This document shows, piece after piece, positions 8,808 through 18,034 of a stretch of 64,000 bases of DNA. Position 1 is the first letter of the stretch. Every line of letters begins with the position of its first letter. Made by a program: the position numbers and the translations under genes. The DNA is taken from positions 1,603,105 through 1,667,104 of the forward strand of contig JACAUB010000001.1 in the NCBI GenBank assembly GCA_013390605.1. The letters run 5' to 3'. Origin of the DNA: Bacteroidota bacterium. GTDB lineage: Bacteria > Bacteroidota > Bacteroidia > Bacteroidales > Cfx3-03. The notes below the pieces were generated by a model. The model was given only the letters and a program-made list of their open reading frames with translations, did no database searches and was not told where the DNA came from.

Positions 8808-10084
8808 CAGGGTAGCAGTGGCATTGGGTTGAATAAATCCAGTTGATTGCTAATCTTCCTTCGTCCGGTCTTTGTTTCTCCATTCAATAGTTTAAATCGA
8901 AGCGTCTCGGCCTGATAATCCTTTTGTGGAGCCATCAATTCATTGCAAGTGATAAAGTATTTTGCTCGCTTCATCACCACTCCGATCTTCTTCAGGTTTT
9001 CACTATTCAGTTTGCAATGGCGACGTGCCATCACAATCATCTTTGCCGATTGAACACCAATCCCCGGCACCCTTAAAATCATCTCGTAGTCGGCCTTATT
9101 GATGTCAATAGGGTAGAGGTGGAGGTTACGCAAAGCATAACTCAACTTAGGATCAATCGTAAGATCGAGATTTGGATACTTCTCGTTTACAATCTCATCG
9201 GCCTTGAAGAAATAGAAACGCATCAGCCAGTCGCTCTGGTATAATCTGTTTTCGCGCACCAAGGGTGGTTCTTTCAACGCAGGTAAGCGCTTGTCATAGT
9301 CATTTACAGGCATATACCCTGAAAAATAAACACGTTTTAGTTTCTGATCAGCATATAAACCTGACGCCAGACTTAGGATCTGGTGATCGTTTTCAGGAGA
9401 TGCGCCGATAATCAATTGTGTACTTTGACCTCCCGGGGCAAAGCGTGGCGCCGACCTGAAAATCTTGCGCTCCTCTATGTTCTCTATTATATTATTTTTA
9501 ATCTGAAGCATAGGCCTCAGTGTATCATCATAATTTTTATCGGGAGCCAATAACTTCAGATTGGCCTCAGTTGGAATTTCAATATTTACGCTCAATCTAT
9601 CTGCATAGATTCCCGCTTCATGTATCAGCTCTTTACTTGCTCCGGGTATTGCCTTCAGATGAATGTACCCGTTAAATTTGTGAATCAGTCGAAGGTCGCG
9701 AGCAATTGCCGCCAGACGTTCCATGGTATAGTCCGGATTTCTTACAACCCCTGAACTTAAAAACAGACCCTCAATGTAGTTACGGCGGTAGAAATTAATT
9801 GTAAGGTCTACCACCTCCGAAACACTGAAAGTAGCCCGCTTCGTATCGTTGCTTTTTCGATTAATGCAATAGGCGCAATCGTAGATACAGTTATTAGTGA
9901 GCAGAATTTTTAGTAACGAAATGCATCTTCCATCCTCCGTAAAGCTATGGCAGATACCTGCCGAAACAGTGTTGCCGACACCTTGACCGTTGTTTGCTCT
10001 ACTACTTCCGCTTGATGAACACGAAACATCATATTTGGCAGCAGCACCCAAAATATTTAGCTTTTCTAATAGCTGATCAGTCAT
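8807..10084 (-). CDS. Putative DNA modification/repair radical-SAM protein (TIGR03916 type)
   Basis: A 425-residue radical-SAM enzyme. The cluster-binding CxxxCxxC motif is C66, C70 and C73 (NNCIYDCAYC). A helix-hairpin-helix DNA-binding segment lies around residues 333-356 (ILRVPGIGVQSAKMI). The C-terminus contains QLDLF (414-418), a match to the bacterial sliding-clamp-binding consensus. The family is annotated as putative DNA modification/repair; the substrate is not known. It is followed immediately by its usual partner DUF4130. It is divergent from a LexA-like repressor across 79 bases, so DNA-damage control of the pair is a reasonable inference. A CAAAaaTA box (10112-10119) may be its -7 element. 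Confidence 0.88.
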   Translation of the reverse strand: MTDQLLEKLNILGAAAKYDVSCSSSGSSRANNGQGVGNTVSAGICHSFTEDGRCISLLKILLTNNCIYDCAYCINRKSNDTKRATFSVSEVVDLTINFYRRNYIEGLFLSSGVVRNPDYTMERLAAIARDLRLIHKFNGYIHLKAIPGASKELIHEAGIYADRLSVNIEIPTEANLKLLAPDKNYDDTLRPMLQIKNNIIENIEERKIFRSAPRFAPGGQSTQLIIGASPENDHQILSLASGLYADQKLKRVYFSGYMPVNDYDKRLPALKEPPLVRENRLYQSDWLMRFYFFKADEIVNEKYPNLDLTIDPKLSYALRNLHLYPIDINKADYEMILRVPGIGVQSAKMIVMARRHCKLNSENLKKIGVVMKRAKYFITCNELMAPQKDYQAETLRFKLLNGETKTGRRKISNQLDLFNPMPLLP

Positions 10085-10111
10085 AGCAAGCTTATTTTTT
10101 TAAAATAAAAA

Positions 10112-10119
10112 CAAAAATA
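10112..10119 (-). promoter_or_regulatory. Possible -7 box (TAttTTTG) of the radical-SAM/DUF4130 operon
   Basis: CAAAAATA on the plus strand equals TATTTTTG on the minus strand and lies 28 bases upstream of the radical-SAM start, in the region shared with the LexA-like gene. No -33 TTG is found at the usual distance, as might be the case for a regulated promoter. Confidence 0.45.
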
Positions 10120-10163
10120 CTCATTTTAACAGAATTCTTATTAAATTAGCAAAAAAATAAATT

Positions 10164-11003
10164 ATGAACTTTCTGGCTTCTAATATTCGGTTCCTTCGCA
10201 AGCAGTTTAACCTGACTCAGGATCAACTTTCAGTTGATTTAAATGTCAATAGATCAATGATTGGTGCTTACGAGGAGGGTAGAGCTATACCCCGTATAAA
10301 TATGCTCCAGGCTATCTCTGTTTATTTTAGTTTTTCCCTCGACCAGCTTATCAATACCGACCTTTCGTTACCTGATTCTCCCGAATCAAAGAAAGACGAG
10401 CTTGATTATATCAAGGGCTCGCAGTTACGTGTACTCACCACCATTGTTGATACTAAAAACCGTGAATTGATCACAGTAGTGCCCGTAAAAGCGACTGCCG
10501 GATATCTCAATAGCTATGCTGATCCCGAATATGTGGGTCAGCTGCCACACTTCACCCTACCCGTTCCGGAGTTGTCAAGCGAACGAACCCGAAGAGTATT
10601 TCAGATAAGGGGTGATAGTATGCTTCCGGTACAACCCGGTACCTATGTCCTCTGCGATTATCTGCAGGATTGGACTGAGCTTCACGAAGGACAGACCTAT
10701 ATCCTTCTCACCCTTAATGAAGGCATCATTTATAAGCGTGTATATAGCAAAACAATTCATGAAAATACCCTTTTGCTAAAGTCTGATAACCCCGATTACG
10801 AGCCTTATATTATTGCCCTATCTGATGTCTGTGAAATATGGCGAGCCATCGGTACTTTAAATTTCAATCTCTCACAAACAGCCGCTCAGACTGTTCAGCG
10901 TATTAAAAAATATGGCAATGCTGATGAGCCTGGGCTCCATCAGTTAGCTGCTATCGTGATGGAAATGCGTAAAGAACTCGATGAACTAAAAGGTAATGTT
11001 TGA
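10164..11003 (+). CDS. LexA-like transcriptional repressor: XRE helix-turn-helix plus S24 self-cleavage domain
   Basis: A 279-residue cytoplasmic repressor. Residues 5-60 are an XRE-type helix-turn-helix (LTQDQLSVDLNVNRSMIGAYEEG). Residues of about 105-220 are an S24/LexA peptidase domain with a candidate Ala112-Gly113 cleavage bond (ATAGYLNSY), catalytic Ser152 in RGDSMLP and Lys191 in IIYKRVY. All three elements needed for LexA/CI autocleavage are present with spacings close to those of LexA. The C-terminal 50 residues are an added tail rich in charged residues. It is not canonical LexA, which has a winged helix, but is the CI-like type common in Bacteroidota. It reads divergently from the radical-SAM/DUF4130 pair, its most likely target. 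Confidence 0.88.
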   Translation: MNFLASNIRFLRKQFNLTQDQLSVDLNVNRSMIGAYEEGRAIPRINMLQAISVYFSFSLDQLINTDLSLPDSPESKKDELDYIKGSQLRVLTTIVDTKNRELITVVPVKATAGYLNSYADPEYVGQLPHFTLPVPELSSERTRRVFQIRGDSMLPVQPGTYVLCDYLQDWTELHEGQTYILLTLNEGIIYKRVYSKTIHENTLLLKSDNPDYEPYIIALSDVCEIWRAIGTLNFNLSQTAAQTVQRIKKYGNADEPGLHQLAAIVMEMRKELDELKGNV

Positions 11004-11135
11004 TTATCGAAAATCTTTTCCTGAAATCGCATAAATAATCTACTTTTTTAGTATCATTACAGACTAAAAAGTTGAACAAAATAACTCCTTATAGGTTACA
11101 ATTTCTGTTCTATTATCAACCCAAAACAAATAATT

Positions 11136-11627
11136 ATGAGCCCATTAGATATTTTAAAGAATGCCATTTTGATGGAACGTCGCGGAAAAGCATTTTATGA
11201 GCAAGTCGCAACCGATACTAAAATCGATGCTGTTCGCAATATCTTCTTTTTCATGGCCAAGGAAGAGCAAACCCACATAGAACAACTATCTGAGCAGTAT
11301 ATCTACTTCAAGCAGCACAATACCTATCTGGTAAAGGCGTTTCCTTCGGAAGACGTTGGGTTTGTAGAAAAGATCATGACGAAAGACATCAAGAAGCAAA
11401 TTAATGCAGCAGGCTTTGAAGCAGCAGCCATTTCGGCTGCTATCGACTTTGAAACGAAAGCTATCGATGTATATACACAGGCTGCGCTAGATGCCGCCGA
11501 TCCGGCACAACGCTCTATCTTCCACTGGTTAGCTGAGTGGGAAAAGGGCCACCATAAGATTCTGCATCAACTCAATGAAGAGTTAAAAGAAGAGATCTGG
11601 TACGATAACAACTTTTGGCCATTTTAA
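11136..11627 (+). CDS. Rubrerythrin-like ferritin-fold protein without rubredoxin domain
   Basis: A 163-residue four-helix ferritin-like protein. Diiron ligands are visible in two halves: E14 and E22 with EEQTH (E44, H47), and IDFETKAI with WEKGHH near the C-terminus. Rubrerythrins reduce peroxide in anaerobes, but this protein lacks the CxxC rubredoxin module, so it may act as an iron oxidase or peroxidase with another electron donor, or in iron storage. The ending rich in aromatic residues (IWYDNNFWPF) is typical of this subgroup. No signal peptide. Confidence 0.85.
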   Translation: MSPLDILKNAILMERRGKAFYEQVATDTKIDAVRNIFFFMAKEEQTHIEQLSEQYIYFKQHNTYLVKAFPSEDVGFVEKIMTKDIKKQINAAGFEAAAISAAIDFETKAIDVYTQAALDAADPAQRSIFHWLAEWEKGHHKILHQLNEELKEEIWYDNNFWPF

Positions 11628-12448
11628 GATGAACAAGATCTGATTCGAGGAGCGCTCTCGTTCGTCTCTAAACGGCTTTTATCTTCACAATTGTTGGGTA
11701 GGTCTTTTTTTAATCAGACAATTTGCCCAATGTTTCTTATTCATATTTTGGAATTGCTTTTATCTGATTTGACATTGTTCCATTCAATGACCTCTCCTTT
11801 TATCCGCCAAATGAAATATTGACAACAAATTTGTTTTGTATAAACGATTGTATTTTAAAATTGTATTAATCTTTTCGATTTTTGTTTCATTAGTTTCAGA
11901 ATTACCCTTAGTGATATGATGAGCGGAAGATAGTCTAATGTAGAATCAGAACAGCTAGTAGCAAATATCTTCTTTAGATTACTTTCGGGTGATTATTAGG
12001 TATCTTTTTGGGATCATCGAACGAATATAATACCAGTTAAATACCCTTGTACTACTTCGTAAAGGTGAGTGTTGCCAGCAGTATCGATTCTACATTGGTA
12101 TTTCATAGAATTTTTGAGAGTTTTTTATTTTGATAATCTTAACTTCTGATAAAAAAGTAAAATCCAAGGAGCCCAGAAAAAATGCCACTTTTTTTGATAA
12201 AGTCAAGAAAAGATAAAATTAGCTTCAGATGGCTCCGATTTGCTTTATTTGGTTATCTTTGAATTCTTGATATCGCTTCGTCCTATTTTGTGATTTTAGC
12301 TAATTAGAAACACCAAACTATCATGGTGCAATTAAAAAAGACTTATTCTGTTTTTTAACAGATTTTTTTGAAAATTAATATTCTGCCAATCATTAAAAGA
12401 GATTATTTTTGATAAAAATATAGTCTCTTTAATATTATCCTTTGTAAG
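11628..12448. other. 821-base gene-free region
   Basis: No open frame with coding character, RNA gene or strong hairpin was recognised. The sequence is AT-rich with long T runs. A TAtcTTTG box (12254-12261) reads toward the M48 protease gene and may be its promoter with a leader of about 190 bases. A second near-match (ATccTTTG, about 12437-12444) abuts the ATG. The stretch is long for this gene-dense window and could hold a non-coding RNA or a decayed gene. Confidence 0.5.
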
Positions 12449-14566
12449 ATGAGTTTTTCTAGTTCACAGGTATCTAATCTAAAGAATGTTGATGGTAATG
12501 TTATCGTAGCACCTTCGAAAGCATTTCAACATGGAATAATTAAGGTTTCGCTTTCATTACTCTTCTTTGTCGCAACGTATCTGCTGGTTGTAGCTACCTT
12601 TCTAGGATTAGCTTTTTTTAGCATTGTGTTGTGTTACGCTATGTTAAGTCAAGATGTGAATTTCTTTACGGTCTTTTTAGGACTTGGGCTGATCGGTCTT
12701 GATTTGATGGTAATTTACTTTTTGATTAAATTCATTTTTCAAAAGAATGTGGTTGATCGTTCGGAAATGATTGAGATAAACGGCGATAATGAACCTATGC
12801 TCTTTCGTTTTATCAAGGAAATAACGGAAGAAACAAATACGCCTTTTCCTAAAAAAATATTTTTGGCACCTCATGTAAATGCCGGTGTGTTTTACGACTC
12901 TAGCTTCTGGAGTATGTTTTTACCGGTTCAAAAGAATCTTCAGATTGGTCTGGGACTGGTTAATTCGACCAATATCATGGAGTTTAAGGCAGTCCTGGCT
13001 CATGAGTTTGCACATTTTTCTCAAAAAAGTATGCGTTTTGGAAGTTATGTGTATTATGTTAATTCTATTATATACAACATGTTGTATGATAATGACGGGT
13101 ATAACAAGACGATTCAATCGTGGGCCAGGATAGGTGGAGGCTTTTCTTTTTTTGCAAGAATAACGGTGTGGATCATAATAAGGATTCAATGGATAATGCA
13201 GAGACTCTATTCTGTGGTGAATCGGAATTATATGAGTCTGTCTCGCGCGATGGAATTTCATGCTGATGCCATGGCTGCTGTAGTTGCAGGTGGTAATAAC
13301 CTTAAAACTTCATTGTTGAAACTGGAACCTGCTGTTTTATGTTACAATAAGCTGCTCCAATTTTATGATCTATGGGTTAATGATTGTATCAAGGCTAATA
13401 ATATTTATCTTAACCATCGTGAGTTGATAAAGCGTTTTGCACTTGATAATAACATTGAATGGGTGAATAATGATTTGGCTATTCTTGATATTGAACGTAT
13501 GAACACAATTCCACGAAGGGTTAGCATAAAAGATCAATGGGCTTCTCATCCCGATTTAAAGGATCGAATTCAACATCTCATGTTAATGAATATTGTAAAA
13601 ACTGGTGATCTTTCGTCAGCTTGGGGATTGTTTACTAATCCTGCGGTGCTACAAAAGGCGATGACAGCTAAAGTTTATGAGCGTATTGAATTTGAAAATG
13701 AACCTCAAACGATTGATAATGTATTATTTTGTGAACGAATTGATGCCTATTTTGCAAAGCAAAAATTTGATGTCCGCTATAGAGGGTATTTTGATGCACA
13801 TGATCTATTTGCATTCGAGCCGGAGAAAGTGGTTGCAGATATAACTCCGGCTAGTAGTGATAAAGGATTAGATTACTTAAGCAAACTACTGAGCAGAGAT
13901 ATTTTATTGCTTTCTAAAACGATATTAGGCTTGCCAGCTGATATTATGTTATTAACTGATATCATTGATCAGAAATACAGCATAAAGACTTTTGATTTTG
14001 ATGGAAACAAATTAAAAGTTGAAGAGGCTTCGAATGTACGTAAGGTTTTAGTTAATGCTTTGAGAGAGAATACTTATGTACTTGACGATCTGGATAAGGT
14101 TCTTTTTAGATTTTTCTACAGCAAGGCACTGACTAAAGGAAGTTCTCATTTTTTGATTTCAAACTATCAGGAGTATATTGAAACGGTAAACCAAACTTCG
14201 CAAGATAATCAGCTTATAGAGGATATGTATCAATCGATAAACCCGTTCTATAGTGAAAGACTTACAGTAAAACAGGCAACTGGTTTGAATGATAGGGCTA
14301 AGCTGAGAGAGATGGAGTTAAGAAAAAGAATTGTTTCTGTGCGTGAAAATCAGAAATATAAACACTTTTTAAATGGAGATGTTCGTGTTGCTTTCCAATC
14401 ATTTTTAGATGAGGATAGACCTTATTTTGAGGAAGGATTTGTTCGTGAAGAGGTCTTTAAACTGCTTGTTGATGCGCTTAATGCTTTTCAAGAGGTTGTT
14501 CGTACACATAATTATGAAATTAAAAATAATTATTTAAATCTTCAATTATCGTTATTCGATAATTGA
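12449..14566 (+). CDS. M48-family membrane metallopeptidase
   Basis: A 705-residue zinc protease. After about 27 residues come three hydrophobic segments (about 28-50, 52-68 and 74-95), anchoring it in the inner membrane. The catalytic motif HEFAH has His185, Glu186 and His189; the third zinc ligand is Glu269 in MEFHADAMAA. The M48 core ends near residue 370, and a long C-terminal half (about 380-705) has no motif I can name. M48 proteases such as HtpX take part in membrane protein quality control; large versions with a C-terminal extension are frequent in Bacteroidota. It stands alone after a long intergenic gap. Confidence 0.88.
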   Translation: MSFSSSQVSNLKNVDGNVIVAPSKAFQHGIIKVSLSLLFFVATYLLVVATFLGLAFFSIVLCYAMLSQDVNFFTVFLGLGLIGLDLMVIYFLIKFIFQKNVVDRSEMIEINGDNEPMLFRFIKEITEETNTPFPKKIFLAPHVNAGVFYDSSFWSMFLPVQKNLQIGLGLVNSTNIMEFKAVLAHEFAHFSQKSMRFGSYVYYVNSIIYNMLYDNDGYNKTIQSWARIGGGFSFFARITVWIIIRIQWIMQRLYSVVNRNYMSLSRAMEFHADAMAAVVAGGNNLKTSLLKLEPAVLCYNKLLQFYDLWVNDCIKANNIYLNHRELIKRFALDNNIEWVNNDLAILDIERMNTIPRRVSIKDQWASHPDLKDRIQHLMLMNIVKTGDLSSAWGLFTNPAVLQKAMTAKVYERIEFENEPQTIDNVLFCERIDAYFAKQKFDVRYRGYFDAHDLFAFEPEKVVADITPASSDKGLDYLSKLLSRDILLLSKTILGLPADIMLLTDIIDQKYSIKTFDFDGNKLKVEEASNVRKVLVNALRENTYVLDDLDKVLFRFFYSKALTKGSSHFLISNYQEYIETVNQTSQDNQLIEDMYQSINPFYSERLTVKQATGLNDRAKLREMELRKRIVSVRENQKYKHFLNGDVRVAFQSFLDEDRPYFEEGFVREEVFKLLVDALNAFQEVVRTHNYEIKNNYLNLQLSLFDN

Positions 14567-14597
14567 AGACCATAATATCGTCAATAGACAATTAAAA

Positions 14598-14671
14598 CGT
14601 CATTCCAACCGCAAGGAGAAACATATATAGTGCAATATAGAAACAGGTATCTCACTTTGATCGAAATGACG
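14598..14671. repeat. Intergenic imperfect palindrome, copy A
   Basis: Starts with CGTCATT (14598-14604) and ends with AATGACG (14665-14671). Between them the arms match imperfectly: AAGGAGAAAC on the left corresponds to AAGTGAGATAC in the reversed right arm. It resembles three other copies in this window (16578-16658, 42582-42650 and 56062-56157) and lies downstream of the M48 gene. Confidence 0.6.
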
Positions 14672-14704
14672 GGATGGTACTAATTAACTTTTTTCAAGTA
14701 GTAG

Positions 14705-14740
14705 AAATAATGGGATCAATTGAAGCTGATCCCATTATTT
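14705..14740 (-). terminator. Terminator of hcp (bidirectional)
   Basis: A 14-bp perfect inverted repeat (14705-14718 with 14727-14740), an 8-base loop and A/T-rich arm ends, located 16 bases beyond the hcp stop codon between convergent genes. Confidence 0.85.
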
Positions 14741-14756
14741 TGAATTGTCAGGATGG

Positions 14757-16415
14757 TTAGTTCTCTAGGAAAATCTTCATATCTTCATCAACAGAGGTGA
14801 TTCCAGCTATGCCAAAGTTCTCAACCAGTACTTTTGCTACATTGGGTGAAAGGAAGGCTGGAAGTGTTGGTCCGAGATGGATTTTCTTAACACCTAAATA
14901 GAGTAGTGCTAATAAAACGATAACGGCTTTTTGCTCGTACCATGCAATATTGTAAGCAATTGGTAGGTCGTTGATGTCGTTTAACTCGAATACTTCTTTT
15001 AATTTCAATGCAATAACAGCTAATGAGTAACTATCATTACACTGTCCGGCATCTAGCACACGTGGAATACCATTGATATCGCCTAATGGAAGTTTGTTAT
15101 AACGATATTTAGCACAACCGGCGGTGAGAATAACAGTGTCTTTTGGAAGCTTCTCGGCAAATTCGGTATAGTAGTTGCGATCTTTCATTCTGCCATCACA
15201 TCCTGCCATGACAAAGAATTTACGGATAGCACCTGATTTTACAGCTTCTACCACTTTATCGGCCAAAGCCAATACCTGATTGTGTGCAAAGCCTCCTATG
15301 ATTTCGCCGGTTTCGATTTCTGTAGGTACTGCGGTTTGTTTTGCATGTGCAATGATGGCACTGAAGTCTTTCTTTCCACCGTTTTCACGCGCTGGGATGT
15401 GCTTGGCTCCTGTTAACCCGGCTGCTCCTGTAGTGTAGATTCTATCGGTATATGTTGCTGATGCCAAAGGAGGCACAATACAATTAGTAGTGAAGAGTAC
15501 AGGTCCGTTAAACGACTGGAAATCCTCACGCTGATGCCACCATGAACTGCCATAGTTACCTACAAAATGCGAATATTGTTTGAACTTTGGATAGTAATGT
15601 GCTGGTAGCATTTCGCTATGAGTATATACATCTACACCGGTTCCCTGAGTTTGCTCGAGCAATTCTTCCATATCTTTTAGGTCGTGACCGCTGATCAGAA
15701 TTCCAGGATTTGTACCTACGCCAAGATTTACTTTGGTGATTTCCGGATTACCATATGAGGTGGTGTTTGCTTTGTCGAGCAACGCCATTACTTGCACGCC
15801 ATACTGTCCGCATTCAAGTACTAGTGCTACGAGTTCGTCGGCACCCAAATTGTTGTTGAGAGTTGAAACAAGTCCTCTTTGTAAAAATGCATTTACAGCA
15901 GCATCTTCGAATCCGAGGTTGTATGCATGTTCAGCATAAGCTGCCATACCCTTCATCCCGTAAATCAACAATTCTCTGAGAGAACGGATGTCTTCGTTTT
16001 CTGTTGTAAGTACGCCTACGGTTAATGCTTTTATTTCGAACTCTTCGTCGGTTGAAGCAGTCCATATTGCAACATCGGGGAGGGTTGTTTTATCACAGTC
16101 ACATCCTTCATTGCAAAGAGTAGTCGCAATTTTTGTGCGGATTTCTAATCCTTTTCTGATTTTTTCGATGATAGCCTTGCGGTCGAAGTTAGCGTTGGTT
16201 ATGGTTGTAAATAGTCCTTCTAAGATGAATAGATTTACTTCAGCATCTTCTATGCCTTTTTCTCTGGCTTTTGTGCTGTAAAAGGAGATTCCTTTTAATA
16301 CATATACTAATAGGTCCTGGAGATTTGCGACATCATCTGTCTTTCCACAAACTCCTTTGACGGTACAGCCTGTTCCTTTAGCGGCTTCCTGGCATTGAAA
16401 ACAAAACATGCTCAT
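14757..16415 (-). CDS. hcp: Hydroxylamine reductase / hybrid-cluster protein
   Basis: A 552-residue hybrid-cluster protein. It reduces hydroxylamine to ammonia in vitro and is tied to nitric oxide detoxification in anaerobes. The N-terminal cluster motif is C5-x2-C8-x8-C17-x5-C23, the spacing of class I enzymes with a [4Fe-4S] cluster. Ligands expected for the hybrid cluster are all seen: SGHDLKD (His), HSEML (Glu), TTNCIVPP (Cys), AGCDGRM (Cys), TAGCAKYR (Cys), AGQCNDSY (Cys) and WYEQKA (Glu). Length and order are normal. It is the last gene of a minus-strand block with an outer-membrane barrel, an Fe-S protein and two Rrf2 regulators, which suggests a nitrosative-stress unit. A 270-base gap upstream holds palindrome copy D. 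Confidence 0.96.
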   Translation of the reverse strand: MSMFCFQCQEAAKGTGCTVKGVCGKTDDVANLQDLLVYVLKGISFYSTKAREKGIEDAEVNLFILEGLFTTITNANFDRKAIIEKIRKGLEIRTKIATTLCNEGCDCDKTTLPDVAIWTASTDEEFEIKALTVGVLTTENEDIRSLRELLIYGMKGMAAYAEHAYNLGFEDAAVNAFLQRGLVSTLNNNLGADELVALVLECGQYGVQVMALLDKANTTSYGNPEITKVNLGVGTNPGILISGHDLKDMEELLEQTQGTGVDVYTHSEMLPAHYYPKFKQYSHFVGNYGSSWWHQREDFQSFNGPVLFTTNCIVPPLASATYTDRIYTTGAAGLTGAKHIPARENGGKKDFSAIIAHAKQTAVPTEIETGEIIGGFAHNQVLALADKVVEAVKSGAIRKFFVMAGCDGRMKDRNYYTEFAEKLPKDTVILTAGCAKYRYNKLPLGDINGIPRVLDAGQCNDSYSLAVIALKLKEVFELNDINDLPIAYNIAWYEQKAVIVLLALLYLGVKKIHLGPTLPAFLSPNVAKVLVENFGIAGITSVDEDMKIFLEN

Positions 16416-16577
16416 AACTTATACTTTTTTAAATAAATGAATAATAATTTAATAGTTTGATAATTAGTTATTTTATATTAGAATAAAAGCACTTTAATAC
16501 TTTAATTAGATTTGATAATTTCTTTTCTTATGTTGTTGGTACGGATTGAAAATCCATATTACCAGTGCTAACCCTCT

Positions 16578-16658
16578 CGTTATTTCTACCAAAGGAGAAA
16601 TCTACTAATTAAATATTGTAGCTTTTTTAGCAGACTTCTCCTTGTGTTTGAATTGACG
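16578..16658. repeat. Intergenic imperfect palindrome, copy D
   Basis: The central 15-base arms AAGGAGAAATCTACT (16592-16606) and AGCAGACTTCTCCTT (16629-16643) pair with two mismatches. The outer ends CGTTATTTC and GAATTGACG are degenerate forms of the CGTCATTTC/GAAATGACG ends of copies A and B. It lies between hcp and the barrel gene. Confidence 0.55.
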
Positions 16659-16685
16659 AAATTAGTTTTTACTCACACTTACATA

Positions 16686-17978
16686 TTATTTAATAAAATC
16701 GGGTTTAAAGGTTAGCATTAGAAATGCCCAGTTATTGATGTTGTTTTTGTTTCCACTCTTCAACACTTCGAGCGTTCGGGTTGCTAACATTTGTGAGTAG
16801 CCTCCCGTAAAAAGTACTTTGTCGTTAATCTTATAATTGATTTGAAGATCAAGCTCTGTTCCTAAATAGTTATTCAATGATTCGGTTGGTTTTGCTGTAT
16901 TGGTGACCTTGGCATCTGAATAAAAGATATGTGGAGTGAGACTAGCTGAAATTTTCTGTTTATTATAATTGAGGTTTACATAAATATCATTTAATCCAAC
17001 ATTGTCCAGATGGTTGCTCGAATAGAAGTAATCCATGCTGCCATTAAATTTATGCGCTGTTCCATAAAGAGGAGTGAAAGAGTGGTTTGTTTTGGTTGCC
17101 GATATCTCTTTCGTAGCAGTACCCGAGAGGTGTTCTGCTCCGGGATTGATTTCCCATTGGTGATCGATTGGTAGGGTGAAGTCGAGAGCTGCATAATTTG
17201 CATCGAGGGTTCTGTTTGTAGCGTCTTTCCCTGTTTGGAGATAGACAGCTGTGTTCAAACTAAATGATGCATCTTTATATGAATAACGCCCTCCAACGGT
17301 TTGAGAATATCGGGTATAGCCTACAGCTGGATTGGGTGCTACGGTAATAAACTGTTCATTCCCTACATTGATTAATAGAAAACTTAATCCGTTTTTTTCC
17401 CAGTCTTTGTGCCCCCAGATAAACTGCATCGACTTATAATTGCCTGTTATAGTATAATCTCTGGTGTCTGTTTGTTCTTTATCCTGATTAAATGCTAAAC
17501 CGATGTTCACTTTAAAACTTGCATCTGGATTCCATTTCAATAAAGCCAAATCGTGGCTACGACCTTGTTGATTCCAGTTGCTACGCGAAAAGAGTCGCTC
17601 ATCATCATATGAAAGTTCTTGTCGACCTATTTTTAATGATGTTTTTTTGTTGAACTTCAATTCTGCCCAAGCCTCATGAAAGGAGGAGCTGTTATCATTC
17701 AGACTTGACAGTGGTGAGTCCCCCCATACCCGGATGTCTTGGATGGAAAATCCAACGGAGTACATCTTATCGGTGTAGAGCAAGTTTATCCGTGTTCGCT
17801 GAGAGATAAATAATGCTGTTTCTTTCCCATCTTTGAATAATGACTTGTAACCATGCCGATCCTCGAAACGGGGTCTGTATTCGCCGGTTAATGAAAACTG
17901 AGCATAACTGGTAATACTTAAAATACTGAAAATGAATAAAAGATAAAATCTTTTCTGGACGTTAATAGTGGTGGTCAT
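16686..17978 (-). CDS. Outer-membrane beta-barrel protein, alginate-export/porin-like
   Basis: A 430-residue protein with a signal peptide (residues 1-26, hydrophobic LLFIFSILSITSYA, then Gln). The mature part is a chain of alternating strands with aromatic residues at strand ends (for example FSLTGEYRPRFEDR and ELSYDDERLFSRSNWNQQGRSHD), ending in Phe-Ile-Lys close to the usual terminal aromatic of barrel proteins. The RPRFEDR/GRQELSYDDERLF pattern is that of the alginate-export superfamily. It probably forms a solute channel in the outer membrane. It sits 56 bases downstream of the Fe-S protein gene and upstream of hcp, hinting at a shared role in nitrogen-oxide stress, but its substrate is unknown. 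Confidence 0.82.
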   Translation of the reverse strand: MTTTINVQKRFYLLFIFSILSITSYAQFSLTGEYRPRFEDRHGYKSLFKDGKETALFISQRTRINLLYTDKMYSVGFSIQDIRVWGDSPLSSLNDNSSSFHEAWAELKFNKKTSLKIGRQELSYDDERLFSRSNWNQQGRSHDLALLKWNPDASFKVNIGLAFNQDKEQTDTRDYTITGNYKSMQFIWGHKDWEKNGLSFLLINVGNEQFITVAPNPAVGYTRYSQTVGGRYSYKDASFSLNTAVYLQTGKDATNRTLDANYAALDFTLPIDHQWEINPGAEHLSGTATKEISATKTNHSFTPLYGTAHKFNGSMDYFYSSNHLDNVGLNDIYVNLNYNKQKISASLTPHIFYSDAKVTNTAKPTESLNNYLGTELDLQINYKINDKVLFTGGYSQMLATRTLEVLKSGNKNNINNWAFLMLTFKPDFIK

Positions 17979-18034
17979 AGCGAATGAATTTTTTATTTAA
18001 AGTTATTAATTTTCTGTATCAAAAATGAATAAAT

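Noticed and set aside
11043..11071. Stem CTTTTTTAGT/ACTAAAAAG as terminator of the LexA-like gene
   Set aside because: The stem is almost entirely A/T, has a bulge and no T-run follows; too weak to call.
12920..13261. 113-codon minus-strand frame inside the M48 protease gene
   Set aside because: It lies wholly opposite a well-supported gene covering the HEFAH motif; a shadow frame.
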